DNA from: Sinonovacula constricta
Taxonomy: Eukaryota > Mollusca > Bivalvia > Cardiida > Solecurtidae
NCBI GenBank assembly: GCA_007844125.1
Contig: CM017564.1
Span: 21,003,004 to 21,067,003, forward strand
Reading direction: 5' to 3'
Length of the DNA: 64,000 bases
The position numbers and the translations under genes are program-made. The notes under the pieces are model-generated. The model saw only the letters and a list, made by a program, of their open reading frames with translations. It made no database searches and was not told where the DNA came from. Shown here one piece after another: positions 35,670 to 47,765 of this stretch (positions are counted from its first letter, which is position 1; each line of letters opens with the position of its first letter).

Positions 35670-37950
35670 ACTGAATCTAGAAAAAGTCCAGTATTTGCAT
35701 TTAAAAGAAGCAATGTCTATGTCAAATTTCTCTGTGGATGTGAAGAATGTCGAAAATAGCCTGTCTCCCGTCATCGTACTTATCATGTACCATTTGATAC
35801 GGTCTTAAGATTGAATGAGCGTTCACAGGATGTCGATGTTAGCGGCATTGTGAGCAATACAGACAGTGCCTGGTGATTCGCAGGATAGGTGTTAGGTGTG
35901 CTGTCAAGTAGAGACAGAAGAGTTGATGGCCTTGGTCGCTATCATTTTGATAGATCATGGTTGCTCATGACCCAGCTACTAATTTCCACAGCAACGAAAA
36001 CCTTTAACAAATATACTCGTCAGTCTCAGGCTGTTAACTGGCTCTATTGCGCTGTCGGTCATCTTAATCAGGCTGTACGAACACAAACACTTACTGTTAG
36101 AGATGACTCTTTATTATACAATTATCGAATTATTTTCAATCTGCGACTGTATTTATACCACGTAAAATAACAGTTAAACAGATATTAAATGTGCTTTTTA
36201 TCATAATGATATTTGTTATACCTTTGCTGCGTCTGTCGAACAAAGGTAAACTAGCTAACTATACAAATTATAAGGCTATAAGGGTTCCTAAGCGCTATAT
36301 TTATTTAATTGGCTATAAAACAAAAACAATAGTATGGAGTAATTCGGGCATAAAAGTTGACATTTTTATAGGCCTTTAGTTGCCCTATCAATTCATTTCC
36401 ACCAATATTTTGTATCTGAAATTGAGCAGCAATGTCCACGTCTTTCTGGTAAATTGTATCAAACACCGCATCGTCTTGTCGTTCTGTACGTAGAATGCTC
36501 ACCACAACGTCGGCTTCATGCAGAGTCTTAAAGAAATCCATACTCACCTGGGAGGAAACAGAATACGGATAAACGTAAGTACGATTTATGTTATGCTCAC
36601 TGGCCTGCGTTTGGGAACTAGTAAATCAGATATTGCATTAAGGTGAAGCAAGAATCTACAGAAGCCATCTTCTTATATTGCAAACAATGTAAGTGTTTTG
36701 GCTATTAAAGACCGTATTTTTATAAATTCATCTTTAAGTTGCCATATTAATTATAATTATGTATACTAGTACTACGTAATTATAATAAGTGATTGTATAG
36801 GACTGGTTTTAACACGCCAGGGAAGACAGAGATAAAATCTGGCTTTCAATACTGTACAGGCAGTATACTTTTTCTATCTACATATACATGTTTAAGTACG
36901 TAATTATAATGAACATATTGATATACTTCTTGAAAGAATCCAGTCAGTCCAACAAGAATATTGAGGACGTGTTTGCAGGTAGCAAAAGTAACGCTGAAAT
37001 TGATTCGCAGTAAAGCATGCATGCAAGCACGCGTTCCTCTACCACTAGAGTTTCCAGTTGAACGACAACTGGAAATGCCCATTTGAAGGTTGTCAATGCT
37101 TCTGCATGGCTCATTTATCTTATAAAATAAGGGATCTTTAGCTTCTGTCGACCTTCTTATTCAGCACGTTTGAAGGGTCTTCGGACAACTCTGTGACAAA
37201 CGTCGCAAAATGCTTTCCCCAGAAAGAAAATACAAATCCGATGTCTTGCAAGGCTTTGATCATTGTTCTTACACATTGCTGCTCGCATGTGTGAATGTTT
37301 ACAGTGCACTTAGCTAGCAAGATGTACGCTATTATACACGCACTAACGCATTGAACGTCATTGTACTTTCTGGCCCTATTTCCTGTCCCTTAATAACAAC
37401 TGCAACGTACCTTCAAAATGTCAAGTCCAGATATTTGCAACTTGTCGAAGATTTTATTGACCAGGTGTACACCTTTAATAGAGCTGTTGGTAACAAAACC
37501 AATAAACTTTTCGAAGAGATGATACTGCTCACAATTGTGATCTTTGTTGAACAGTCTGTGGCTTTGTCAGCCATCATGGCAAAAGATTCGGAACCTCTGC
37601 ATTCAGAACTTATCTGCTGCCATATTTGATCAGCACAGAGGCTTTTCGGCTCATAATGTATCTCAGGCGACGTGTATCTGGCATTTTCTGTTCCCTTCTG
37701 AAGGTGGTTTGCCGGTAGAGAGTCAATTTGTACTCGTGGCTGTAACACTGCCATGAAATTACTTCGTTTCGGAATGACCTCTAAACGGTGTGTTTTGTTT
37801 TGCTGCAGTATCCCCATCGCTGTAGAGTACAACGTGCGTACAATAGATTCTGTGTTTCCCTTTGCAATGCCCACACAATTGCCTGCCTTGGAGATGCTGT
37901 TCTTGTGATCTTCATCTGCGCCATCTGAGTCTTTAACAAATCCATGCTAA
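35670..37950 (-). pseudogene. hAT-superfamily transposase (DUF4371/ZMYM1-like), heavily decayed
   Basis: Minus-strand pieces in transposase order: ENARYTSPEIHYEP and ISSECRGSESFAMMADKATD (the conserved MADEATD motif with Glu changed to Lys) at 37413-37700. In a shifted frame FEKFIGFVTNSSIKGVHL and NKIFDKLQISGLDILK follow. Then come VRTMIKALQDIGFVFSFWGK (37190-37280), TFATCKHVLNILVGLTGFFQ (36900-36990), FKTLHEADVVVSILRTERQD (36460-36540), and the C-terminal dimerisation region TYPANHQALSVLLTMPLTS, TSCERSF and STMTGDRLF at 35690-35900. hAT transposases cut and paste DNA using a DDE catalytic triad. Several frameshifts, stops and gaps mean it is dead. No terminal inverted repeats were identified. 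Domesticated ZMYM-like genes are an alternative source. Confidence 0.75.
36541..36600. repeat. Short direct repeat inside hAT remnant, copy 1
   Basis: GGAGGAAACAGAATACGGAT and AAACGTAAGTACGATTTATG recur at 37946-38003 with about five changes. On the minus strand each ends in an acceptor-like pyrimidine tract plus CAG before ATGGATTT. Confidence 0.85.
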
Positions 37951-38003
37951 CCTGGAAGGAAACAAAATACGGATAAACGTAAGTACGACTTATGTTATGC
38001 TAC
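37946..38003. repeat. Short direct repeat at edge of hAT remnant, copy 2
   Basis: Partner of 36541-36600, 1.4 kb away in the same orientation. Confidence 0.85.
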
Positions 38004-38844
38004 AACAATGTTTTTCCAGTCATTAAAAGGCGATTAAACCGAGCAGACCAGCCAATGATGCAATTTCAACCTGTTTAAACACCGTAACTTCAAACCAATG
38101 AATCGAAAACAAGGGAGGGAGACATGTATATAATGCGCTTGAAATTATTTGAAGTAAAATTAAATAATGAAACCAATGCGCTCTTTCAAAGATTTACAGT
38201 CGTAGAATAAATGCACAATTGTTTAGTGTGTTGCGCTTTCTTTTTCTTGAAGTATATTTTAGAAAAAAGAATAACGACGTAACGCTGGACACATTTTATA
38301 TGTGTTTAAAGAATTCAGTTTAACCTTAATAGTTGTGATATGTCTGAGAAAGTTAATTACATCAAATAATTTGATTGTTTCTACTAAAATTTCTAACATA
38401 CACCAGATTACACAAAAATAAAACGCCAGGCTCACCTTGACGGGAACTTATATTTATGGGGTTCAGTCCAAAGAACTGTCATCCAGGTCAACTAGCCTAC
38501 CTAGGACACTGTGAACATATCATGATAAGGAGGGCCATATGAAACCGTTGACAATTTGAAAGACTAATTGCTGGCTTAAAACTACCTCAAATAGCCGATG
38601 TGAACATTTCATATGCATATCGATGTGATTGAACGAGAAAGTGCAGTGTCATTATGTAAAGGGGCAAATGTAATCAGTCTACCTGGTACTCTGTTTCAAA
38701 AGGCGTTACAACACTGATAATTGAACACACATAAACGCAAAGAATATTATCATGTTCCCTATAAGGCAATGCAACACATAAAAACACATGTAATTCGACC
38801 ACAAGTCTTGAGCCCCCAATCTTACACCATCAACCCAACCGCGC

Positions 38845-38846
<2 letters not shown>
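38004..38846. other. No recognised gene
   Basis: Nothing recognised. Confidence 0.5.
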
Positions 38847-38922
<76 letters not shown>

Positions 38923-38954
38923 ACACACACACACCACACACACACACACACACA
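38847..38954. repeat. (CA)n microsatellite
   Basis: About 50 CA units with two small interruptions (CAGA, ACCA). Confidence 0.97.
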
Positions 38955-39180
38955 GACCTTGAGGTATTTTTACGACTTTTTAAAATGTCATTTTCTTCTT
39001 AAACTTATTGGCCCCGGCGTTCAGTGCCTTATAGTAGCTACGCCACTGGAAATTATAGCTGATGCTCATGATGGTGATGTTGATCGCGATGATGACGAAG
39101 ATGACGACTAAGACAATGACAATGATGATATAATAATGTTGATGTTGATGCTGCTGCAGATGATGATTGATTAAATCTGC

Positions 39181-39618
39181 CTATTGAACGAGTTGTCTTA
39201 TGAATGTCACAATAGAATCATGCAGCGTTCATGCTTAAATCCCATGGTAATACTGATATCACTTCAGTATGTCACATTCTTTCGAAACGTTTCGCATAAA
39301 CTTGTTGACCGTTCAATTTGGGTTGGTTGGTGTACAAATGTTTTGTTCTTCAGGCGACGTGAATTGTAATAACGCAACAGTTAAGTGTTCTTTCCCACGC
39401 AAAAAAAAATAATAAATAAATAGAAGCACACATTGATGAAAAACATGCTAACTGGCAATGTCAGGATATCAATAAAGTGCGTTATGCCTCGTAAAATTGT
39501 AAGGCCGTTCTCTTCGTAAAAGAATTCAGCTCGAAAATATAAAAGTAAAGCTTTGAAAGCTATGAAAGTTGATAAAAGTGTACAAAGTTGGTTTTGCTGG
39601 TTTAATATACTGCATCGA
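39181..39618. mobile_element. GAT-bounded repeat element, copy 1 (uninterrupted)
   Basis: Shared with 54600-55535: GAACGAGTTGTCTTATGAA, CATGCAG(C/T)GTTCATGCTTA, GGTGTACAAATGTTTTGT, a TTTC(C)...CACGCAAAA segment, GTGCGTT(A/G)TGCCTCG, then a region ending at GAT triplets. It is also preceded by GAT-rich sequence (39060-39170). No frame; non-autonomous. Confidence 0.75.
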
Positions 39619-39663
39619 CATGATGATGATGATGATGATGATGATGATACAGATGATAATGAA

Positions 39664-39703
<40 letters not shown>

Positions 39704-39962
39704 ACGATGTTACTTACAAAAATATGATGATGATGACGAGGACATAGGATGAATTTGTTGATGATGATAATGATGATGATGACGAAGACCATTTTGGATG
39801 ATTATAATGATGATGATAATGATGACGACGAATATGATGATAATGATTACGATTATTATAAATATGACGAGTGTGATTAATATGAATATGATTATGATGA
39901 TATTAGTGATGCTAATGGTGATACTCATGATGCTTATAATACTGATGATGATAATGATGATA

Positions 39963-40007
<45 letters not shown>

Positions 40008-40008
40008 G
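39619..40008. repeat. (GAT)n compound microsatellite
   Basis: Runs of GAT/ATG with GAC and AAT interruptions. Because the triplet has no stop in most frames it yields long Asp-, Met- or Ile-rich frames, which are not genes. Confidence 0.95.
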
Positions 40009-40149
40009 GACACGGTCTCTGGAAAATTTAGGAAAGAAAGCTTGTGGAACGATAAAACTAACAAACAAGCAATCACACAGTGTCTATAAACCGTCCAAAA
40101 TGCGAGTATATTTCATAAAAAATATATGGCTTCATTAACACAAATTAAT

Positions 40150-40718
40150 ATTGGTTAATAGTTTAATGTTGGTAATTGATGGAGGCTAATAGTTCTATGT
40201 CGGTAACTGATACGGGCCAATAGCTCTATGTCGGTAACTAATACGGGTTAATGGTTCTATGTCTGTAACTGATATGTTCTAATAGTTCTATGTCAGTGAC
40301 TGATACGGGTTAGTAATTTCATATCGGTAACTGATAAGAACTATCTCAGTAACATATAAAGATTAATAACACAATTTCGGTAACAGATTCAAGTTAACAA
40401 CACTATATTGGTAAGAGATACGAGTTAATAACACCATGTTGGTAACTGAAATAGACAAATAAAACTCTACGTCTGTAAATGTTAGGCCTAATAACTCCCT
40501 GTCGGTAAATGATCCGGTCTAATTACTCCAAATGACAGGGCTTATGACACCATGTCGTTAAATGATGCAGTCTAATATCTCCATGACAGTAAACAGAACA
40601 GTCTAATTACACCATATCTGTAAATGGTACGCGATAATAACTCCATGTCGGTAAATGATACCCGCCAATAACTCGTCGGTAAATGGTACGGGCTAATATC
40701 TCCATTTAATATATACCT
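40150..40718. repeat. 31-bp satellite, array 1 (diverged, ~18 units)
   Basis: Consensus near TCTATGTCGGTAACTGATAC plus GGGCTAATAGT. Units differ by many changes. It aligns base for base with the unit of the array at 50165-51072. Confidence 0.9.
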
Positions 40719-41299
40719 ATGGAGGTTACCTTAATATTAGTTTGTATTTTCCTGTTGAATACATACAGTGTATTCCACTCTCCGTATTTGATAAAATCCC
40801 TTGTATTTTACTTGTCGCTTGTGTAAACTGAAAGTGCATGTGACGGACTATTTTTTCTATAAATAGAACAGGCCGGTAATTTCCAGTATTGTAAAATAGG
40901 TAAAATATAAAAAAAATAAACAAGTATTTTTTTACAACAAAATTGCAAGAAAAGCTGTTAATAAGATATTATTTGAACCCAAATAAAAATGTAAAATGAC
41001 ATTATTGTGTTTGTTGTCTTTGTAAAATCCATACTGGCCACTAAGCTAGTGTGGCCTTGACCTGTGGAAAGCAATTCTGTCTGGTCGTCTACAATTTACA
41101 TAAGAGCTAGCCATCATGGAGGAAAATATGTTTTTGAACACACTAAACTAGGACAATTTGATCTTTTGAATGCAGACGAGGTGGATGTTTTTTGGAACAA
41201 TTGACTTTTCCCTGTTTGGCAATGATGAAACAACAACGACAGCAGAGCCTCAAGAGGTAAAATCCGCAGAAACTGCACTGTCAAAACTCCAAAGCTCCA
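40719..41299. other. No certain gene; possible N-terminal part of the following pseudogene
   Basis: Nothing recognised with confidence. Around 41160-41200 FDLLNADEVDVFW is readable on the plus strand and could belong to the recombinase gene. Confidence 0.4.
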
Positions 41300-43302
41300 A
41301 CTTTCGAAAATCATTCAGCAAAAGAAGCTTCAGAATTTGTTATTGACATGCGAAAAGTCAACACCATTAAGAAAACTGAAAACTGTTCGACAGTTGATAA
41401 ATGGCGTGCATCAAACAGCAGCATCAATGATCAAAGGCAGATCTGGGAAATAGTACAAACAGAGCTAGACCCCATCATTGAATCCTTTCTCCTTTTCATC
41501 CGGAAACCTGATGGTTCTGAGTATGAACCTGACACACTGACCAGCTATCACCGAGGACTTGACATTTAAAAATAGTACACGACTACAATACTGTTGAAAA
41601 CAATCACAAAAACCCCAACAAACTAAACATAAACAAAAAAAAACATAAGGTTAATATGATAATAATGATCTGAGTTTATTTCATTATTTTAAAATGTACA
41701 GTCATAATAATGCATAAATAATTACAGAAACTATATCTGAATCATTTAAAAAAAAACATCTTTTAAAATTAATAATAAAAAAATCATAGATCTACTATCA
41801 AAAACACAATGTGGAGATTTTATGAGAAATATACAATTATGTTACACCAGGTGCTTACGAGAAAAAGGCTACAAAGCAAGCATTATCAACGACAAGTAAT
41901 TTTCCTCATCAAGATCTGTATTAGCTGCAAAGAGAAGAAAACAACTAAAGGGAAAAGGCAAGGGGAATCGGCCAAATGCTGCAGAGCCTTTAACAACAAA
42001 GAGAGAAAGGGTGCACAGGTAGCTGATTTTTTTTAGAATATTTTGCCAGTTCTGCTTCCCACCCTCCCCTCCCCCCACTAAAAAGAAATATCTGTGCATG
42101 CACGCAGTTTGCCAAAGTTCCTGATCTAGACCTGTCCAGAGATCGAACCTGAGACCACTTACGCTTATGGTAACACAAGTTGCTCTTCCACTGAGCTAAC
42201 AAGCTAGTGTGACCAGAATAAACTTTAAAATATTATGTATTTCTTGAGTCATGCTTACATTAAGGAAAATAAATGAGAATTCATTTTTGTTGTCCCTTTG
42301 TAAACAGAGAAATAATAAACAAACATACCAGATACACATGATCAATATTCATATAGAATATATTTTTCCACGTTAGGTACAAGAAGCCCCAACAACTTCT
42401 GAACAGCATGTGGTTAAATAACACCATATTATTCGGTTAACGGGGAGGCACCGAAAACCACAAGCTACGATGGGGGGACATTTCATTGAAATCTGATGAA
42501 AATGGTCAGGGATTTCTGGAGTACAAGGAGAGGAGACGAAAGCTCGCACTGGTGAAAAATCAAGTCATAATCAGCGGGCTTTTAAGCCAAAACAATATGC
42601 ACACATAAACAAAGAAACATATCCAATTGATACTTACAAGGAATTCGCACGACATCGGCCTGCAAATATTTGCGAGCCAGAATCCCTCTTCTACCTAGCA
42701 AACAACCACTCAAGAAAACCAGGATCAGAATTGTGGTACAAGTTCCAACCGCTAGTAGAAAATGCCTTGAGGCAACTGATGTATAAAATGGCCGAAAAAG
42801 CAGGATAACTAGGCAAAGAAAAACATTCACAGCGCACGCAAAACAACATGCACAAAATTGCTCCATGCAGGCATTGCTCCCACTACCATTAAACAATTGA
42901 CAGGTTACAAAAATGTGCAAAGCGTAAATAATTACGAAAGAGGCAGCAACGCAGTGCAAGAACAAATGCCAAGGAAGAATGGCGATCATGCCGCCTGTAT
43001 CAGCCTATCTAGTACCTACAGCTCAGCCAGCTCAACATGTCTCAAGCCAGCTTGGAATGTATGGCCCTATGACTGGATTTCCTATGCGGCCACAATCACT
43101 GAGCAATCAGCAACTAACATGTACATCCGCAAGTACTGGCCAGGTTCTTCAAAACGCACGTCTCCTTAACTGCACGATAAATGTGTACAGCACCAGCAAA
43201 CCCAGCCCGAGTCCGCAAAGGCACCACAGGCTCATTATTGACACTGACAGTGACGATCAGGTTAATCAGTCAACTGCTTCAAATATTAAAAGTTTGAACT
43301 AA
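41300..43302 (+). pseudogene. Crypton-like tyrosine recombinase (DUF3504, KIAA1958/ZMYM-like), broken
   Basis: Segment 1 (41310-41570): NTIKKTENCSTVDKWRAS, then LDPIIESFLLFIRKPDGSEY and EPDTLTSYHRGLD. Segment 2 (41850-42015), after a GTTACACCAG acceptor: CLREKGYKASIINDK, a TAA stop, then SVLAAKRRKQLKGKGKGNRP and NAAEPL, ending near CACAG/GTAGCT. Segment 3 (42377-43302): LLNSMWLNNTILFG, stop, RGGTENHKLRWGDISLK (catalytic Arg kept), ETKARTGE, RAFKPKQYAH, FARHRP, SELWYKFQPLVENALRQLMY, stop, HSQRT (HxxR), LLHAGIAPTTIKQLTGYKNV, NNYERGS, and a Ser/Pro tail ending LIIDTDSDD. The GHK histidine of the family is Tyr here. Crypton recombinases insert DNA by tyrosine recombination. At least three stops and three frameshifts make it a pseudogene. 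The intron-like gaps suggest a host-type or intron-bearing gene. Confidence 0.8.
42118..42212 (-). mobile_element. tRNA-derived SINE head inside the recombinase pseudogene
   Basis: Minus strand: TTAGCTCAGTGGAAGAGC (A box, 42183-42201) and CAGGTTCGATCTCTGG (B box, about 42135-42150), 60 bases apart, the spacing of a tRNA gene. The anticodon stem is poor. It sits in an intron-like gap between segments 2 and 3 of the recombinase. Confidence 0.7.
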
Positions 43303-43871
43303 ACTCTAAAATCTGGTTGATGTCATCGTTTAATAATATGATGGTTAAAATTGTTTTCCTGTTTAACACTTAGTTGCTACCTTTAAATATGAGCAATAAT
43401 TGTTACAAAGTGTAAATAGATTTAACTCAATATATGCCAGATTTCTGCGAGATTTGTAATGGCAAAAACTTACCTCGCCCTCGGCGAAAATTATAAATCC
43501 ACTTAGTTTAATCTTTTAAGGTATGTCACACGCATTAAATATTTTTTACCAATAAAATGTTTGTTTTTGTTGAAATTGTTCGTTTTACTAACTTAATATG
43601 GTCAGTTAAACGGTTATACGAGTCACGTTGCTTCCACTTAAAATGAATACACAAAAAAAACCGCAAAATATTCGTGCGCGCTTTGGAAGTCTCCTTTCTC
43701 ATACGGCATAGTGAATGCGCGGTAAAAATAGTTCTAACTGAAAATGTATTTATGGTCGAGAAAAAAAGTGTTCAATGTTTATAAAAGGTATATAATAACT
43801 GACTTAGTATTCCATATGTCAATTATTAATACGGCCTTATAATTAAATGTCGGTAAATGTATTTGTATATT
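43303..43871. other. AT-rich; one isolated 31-bp-satellite-like unit near 43825-43860
   Basis: TACGGCCTTATAATTAAATG and TCGGTAAATG resemble the 31-bp unit. Nothing else recognised. Confidence 0.45.
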
Positions 43872-43925
43872 GGGCTTTACGGCACATCGACCCCTGATTG
43901 GTAATACTACGTCGAAGACAATGAA
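43872..43925 (-). mobile_element. LINE 3'-terminus fragment F
   Basis: TTGGGCTTTACGGCACATCG followed by ACCCCTGATTGGTAATACTA and CGTCGAA is the diverged reverse complement of the LINE 3' terminus (14780-14830). Confidence 0.55.
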
Positions 43926-45788
43926 TGGCGTATTATCAAAGTTACAATTAAAATAGGTAAGTCAAAATATAAAAATGTACCTTGTTTATATTATGTGAAT
44001 TATAACTAAAACAGGCCAGCAGTTTAACAGTTTTAAAATTTATAACGAAAGCATAATAAACAGTTTTAGTGTCGGTAACTTATACGGCCTAATAACTGAC
44101 ACAGTGTTGTTAGAAATAACTTGTTTTGTTGTTGGTTTAAATTAATAAACAATAATAGTGATTTTTTTTAATTTTCTGTTTAATTTCAGTCGGTTAAAAT
44201 TAGGGCACATAGGGTTTACTACAGCATTGACGATAATGTCGGTTTAATTAACAACAAAACAAAACACAGATCAAAATAAAAAAAATCAAAGCAGTATGTT
44301 AAACGAATAATTAACTTGTTACCTTCGCAAAGAAAACTATATCTATCATAGCTCATTAGTGTAAACATTGCCATACATAGTACATTCAAATTCTAAATAA
44401 ACTCTTACAAATTTTTAGGTATAAGTAGAAATAATATTTAGATATTATTATTAGATTGTGCTGTATTACCACAGATGTAAACTTTAAGATCACATTTAAC
44501 CAGACATAACTGTGCGTGTATGAAGACACAATGTGTAAACTCCCGCAAAATTGTTGGTAAAGATTGTATTGCAAGTGACGTATATATGTAAACAGTCGGT
44601 AACCGCTCTAACAATAGTATATATTCATTATTATTTGCTTGAAAACCACTGCTCGGCCTTGCTAAATGAACCAATTATACTCCCTCTTATGCGACCCCTT
44701 AACTTATTGTTAACATGTCTACCCCAAAGTGTTGTAAACAGGAACGAAACAGGGTATCGTATGACTTAAAAAACACATTGATCACATAAAAGTACCAATT
44801 ATTTCTTTAGGCTCAAAACATTAGAAATACCTCGGACAATTCACGAGTAACTTCTTAAGGATCTGTATGTCAGCCGAGGCGTTTCGTGTGAACCAAATAA
44901 ACATCGGATAAATTCGGCTGGATAATTAATTTATGCTGTCGTCTACCGAAATTTTCCGAACGATAAAAAATAGAACAAAATGATATCGATCGATGATCTA
45001 CATCGGTAGTAATTGTTGTATGAAGAAATGTCAAACGTGTGTTGGCTTTAACAAAAACAACTACAGATCAATTAATTCAGGAGTCTTAAGGCGATGTTTA
45101 CTGACGTTTGTAACAGTTGGTGATTTACTCATTCTCATTATCAATATGGTCATAATCATCACCATCACCATTGTTAGCATCACCATTGTGAAAAGCATCA
45201 TTATCATAATCATGGTCATCATCATGCTTAAGTATCCTCTTCGTCTCCATCATGCTTTCCTTCACTATTATTATTATCTTCCGGGTGATGTATCTCATGT
45301 TGGTTGGTTTTCCAGCTGACCTAAACGGCGCCGCTGATTCTATTCAGACATTTGTCTGATGTCCTCTTCCACCTAAACAGCTGGTCGCCGTTATAATTAC
45401 CATATTTGATCCCTGCGATATATTTAAAGGAGCATATTTAAGGAAACATCATTATCATTATAATCCTCAGCAGCTACAGTACCAATCTCGCACTTTTTAA
45501 ACTAATCGTACTATCATCATAATCATCATCATGATTATCATTAAATAGGCAAAAACCAGCAGCAATCAGTGTACTGAATCGGGAAATGTTGCCAATGCTT
45601 CTGGGTTTTGCAAGACCTGTATGGATTACCTTTTTTAGGATTGTATTGGACAACATCTGTTATTGGGGATCAGTAAACTTCCTTTCGAAAAGGAATAAAT
45701 ATTACATTCATTTCTTTCAAACATTTGGTTTGTTTTATATGTATGTATATACGAACTTGCTTTTACATACATAAACTAGACCGACAAT
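43926..45788. other. AT-rich; degenerate CAT repeats; no gene recognised
   Basis: Another lone satellite-like unit at about 44070-44100 (GTGTCGGTAACTTATACGGC). Degenerate CAT/ATC triplets at 45140-45240 and 45440-45540. Confidence 0.45.
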
Positions 45789-45886
45789 TAAAAAAAAACA
45801 ACAACAACACAAAAACAGTACAAAAACAAACACAACAACATAGAAAGTGACAAACAGCAACAACAACAACAACAACAACAACAAAC
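45789..45886. repeat. (CAA)n-rich tract
   Basis: Interrupted AAC/CAA repeats, pure at about 45858-45882. Confidence 0.9.
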
Positions 45887-46083
45887 ATGCCAGTGCTGAG
45901 AGGAAGTTTGAAATTGAAGGTCTGTGTGTTCTTAAATTCTGTAAATTAAGGCTAGATCGATAAGATACATCTTCGTTTACTGATACTGCCAGCACTCTCT
46001 TACCAAATATCTTACATGTCAATATATACATACAAGGGTTTTTTTTCACCACAAGAGAGGTACACCGTGAACAGTACCACCAC

Positions 46084-46161
<78 letters not shown>
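46084..46161. repeat. (AAT)n microsatellite
   Basis: About 26 uninterrupted triplets. Confidence 0.97.
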
Positions 46162-46163
<2 letters not shown>

Positions 46164-46350
46164 CAAATAATATATTTTTTCAAATCTACAAACAATAAAA
46201 ATGTATAACAATATGTAGCTGTGTTGTGCATCTTGTTCGATAAAACGCTTCCCGCATCACCAATATGTACAGCGCTAAGATGGTTCCAGTATCTGAATAG
46301 GAACTAAAACACTGGACAGGAAAAGTCAGTTTAGTATGACACTTAACATG

Positions 46351-46516
46351 AGGAAAGGCAGTTTACCATATTTAACAACCGTTGTTATATAGCCTCCCAG
46401 TCCACTCTGTATGATATGGCTGTACCAGTAAATGATAATAACAGACATTGTCAATAAGCCACCAAATATAGTTGGAATTGCATGTTGGGTGCTACTTTGA
46501 CGTTCAAGTGAATAAA
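46351..46516 (-). other. Candidate exon with one membrane helix
   Basis: Minus strand: a pyrimidine-rich TTTTTTGCCTTTTTATTTAG acceptor, then an open stretch reading IYSLERQSSTQHAI, PTIFGGLLTMSVIIIYWYSH and IIQSGLGGYITTVVKY, then a possible donor ATG/GTAAAC. The middle 20 residues could span a membrane. I do not recognise the family. Neighbouring sequence at 46605-46775 may be another exon, but the phases do not obviously agree. Confidence 0.28.
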
Positions 46517-46604
46517 TTTCTAAATAAAAAGGCAAAAAAGTATGCTATATTCATATTTTTCAACTGCATTTTTAGTCGAAGTGTCACAGACTTGTAAGTA
46601 ACTT

Positions 46605-46775
46605 CTTTTTCTGCTCAGTCTCTCACCACGTGGTTTACTGTCTTGATCGGGACGATGGACTTAATGTGCGAAGTCTTCCGGCTGCCCTGCTGTGTGGCGG
46701 TGGTTCCTCATCAACATTTGTTTTGGGTCTTAATCTACCACAATAGCTAGACGTCGCTACGATGGCCATATTAGT
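46605..46775 (-). other. Candidate coding piece, Arg/Pro-rich
   Basis: Minus strand after TTTGTTTCTTTTTAG: MAIVATSSYCGRLRPKTNVD then EEPPPHSRAAGRLRTLSPSS, ending in a stop after SRQ. GC content and composition are unlike the surroundings. No family recognised. Confidence 0.25.
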
Positions 46776-46799
46776 GTATCTGACATGTATTTCTAAACT

Positions 46800-47379
46800 A
46801 AAAAGAAACAAATAAGTATATGATTTTCAAATTAAAATAAAGGACCATAACTAGGTCAGGTTTTGAAAAACTGTGAACTGACATTTTATCAGCATCTAGA
46901 TATTATTGATAGACTATAAAAAAACAAAAACATGTTTGGGGTATAGTAGCCCCACGTGTACACCGAATGTCAAGTAGAATCAAATAAACGATCTCCCCAG
47001 ATGAAAGTGTTTGCCCCGACCGGTGTTACGGACTGATATCTATACCGCGCTTAACTTTCTATGTTGTGCGCATATGCCGGAGTGCTATTTTTAACCACAT
47101 GTTAAACCTGAAATTTCCTATAATTCCCATCTGGTGAGAAGTGTTAATGATAAATATTTTGAGGCTTAAAATACCGTATTTAAGGTACTGAGATATTGTC
47201 TGTTTATTTCCATTGGTTTGACTACATATTGGTTCTTATGATTATCGATGCTTGTAAGCACTTGGAAAAAAATGGCCAGCAATCGTCTTTAAATTAACCT
47301 GAATATGTTGGAACATGTATATGTGTACAAAATGATGCCTCCCAATAAGGCATGAATAAAATTATTTTTGCAAAATAAA
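46800..47379. other. No recognised gene
   Basis: Nothing recognised. Confidence 0.5.
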
Positions 47380-47765
47380 TTGAATTTATACACCGCCTGA
47401 TGCTTCTACCATGCAAATCTCTTGTTTCTAAGTACAGGTACTACGCGTTTACTTAAGATGGAAATGTGTGCCTGGGTAGAAATACTAGCCCGTCTATACA
47501 CAGGCTGATGTTTCATTGAGGCTAATATTTAGCATATATACACGACAATACCCGTTTACTCAAGATGGAAATGTGTGCCTGGGTCGAAATCTAAGTGGTC
47601 TATACACCGGCTGATGTTTCTATCGTGCATGTCTTTCTATCTCTTCCATATATATTCAGGGTATTTTCGTTTACTCAAGAAGCAAATATATGTCTGGGTG
47701 GAAATCTTAGCCTATATATACACGGGCTGATATTTCTACCAGGCCATTATTTTTGTCTAACATGT
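47380..47765. repeat. ~107-115-bp tandem repeat, three to four units
   Basis: Units share GTTTACTCAAGATGGAAATG, TGTGCCTGGGT(A/C)GAAAT, and CTATACAC(C/A)GGCTGATGTT. Unit starts are near 47447, 47554 and 47669. Confidence 0.85.

Noticed and set aside
38721..39002. His/Thr-rich and Cys/Val-rich frames
   Set aside because: Translation of the CA microsatellite.
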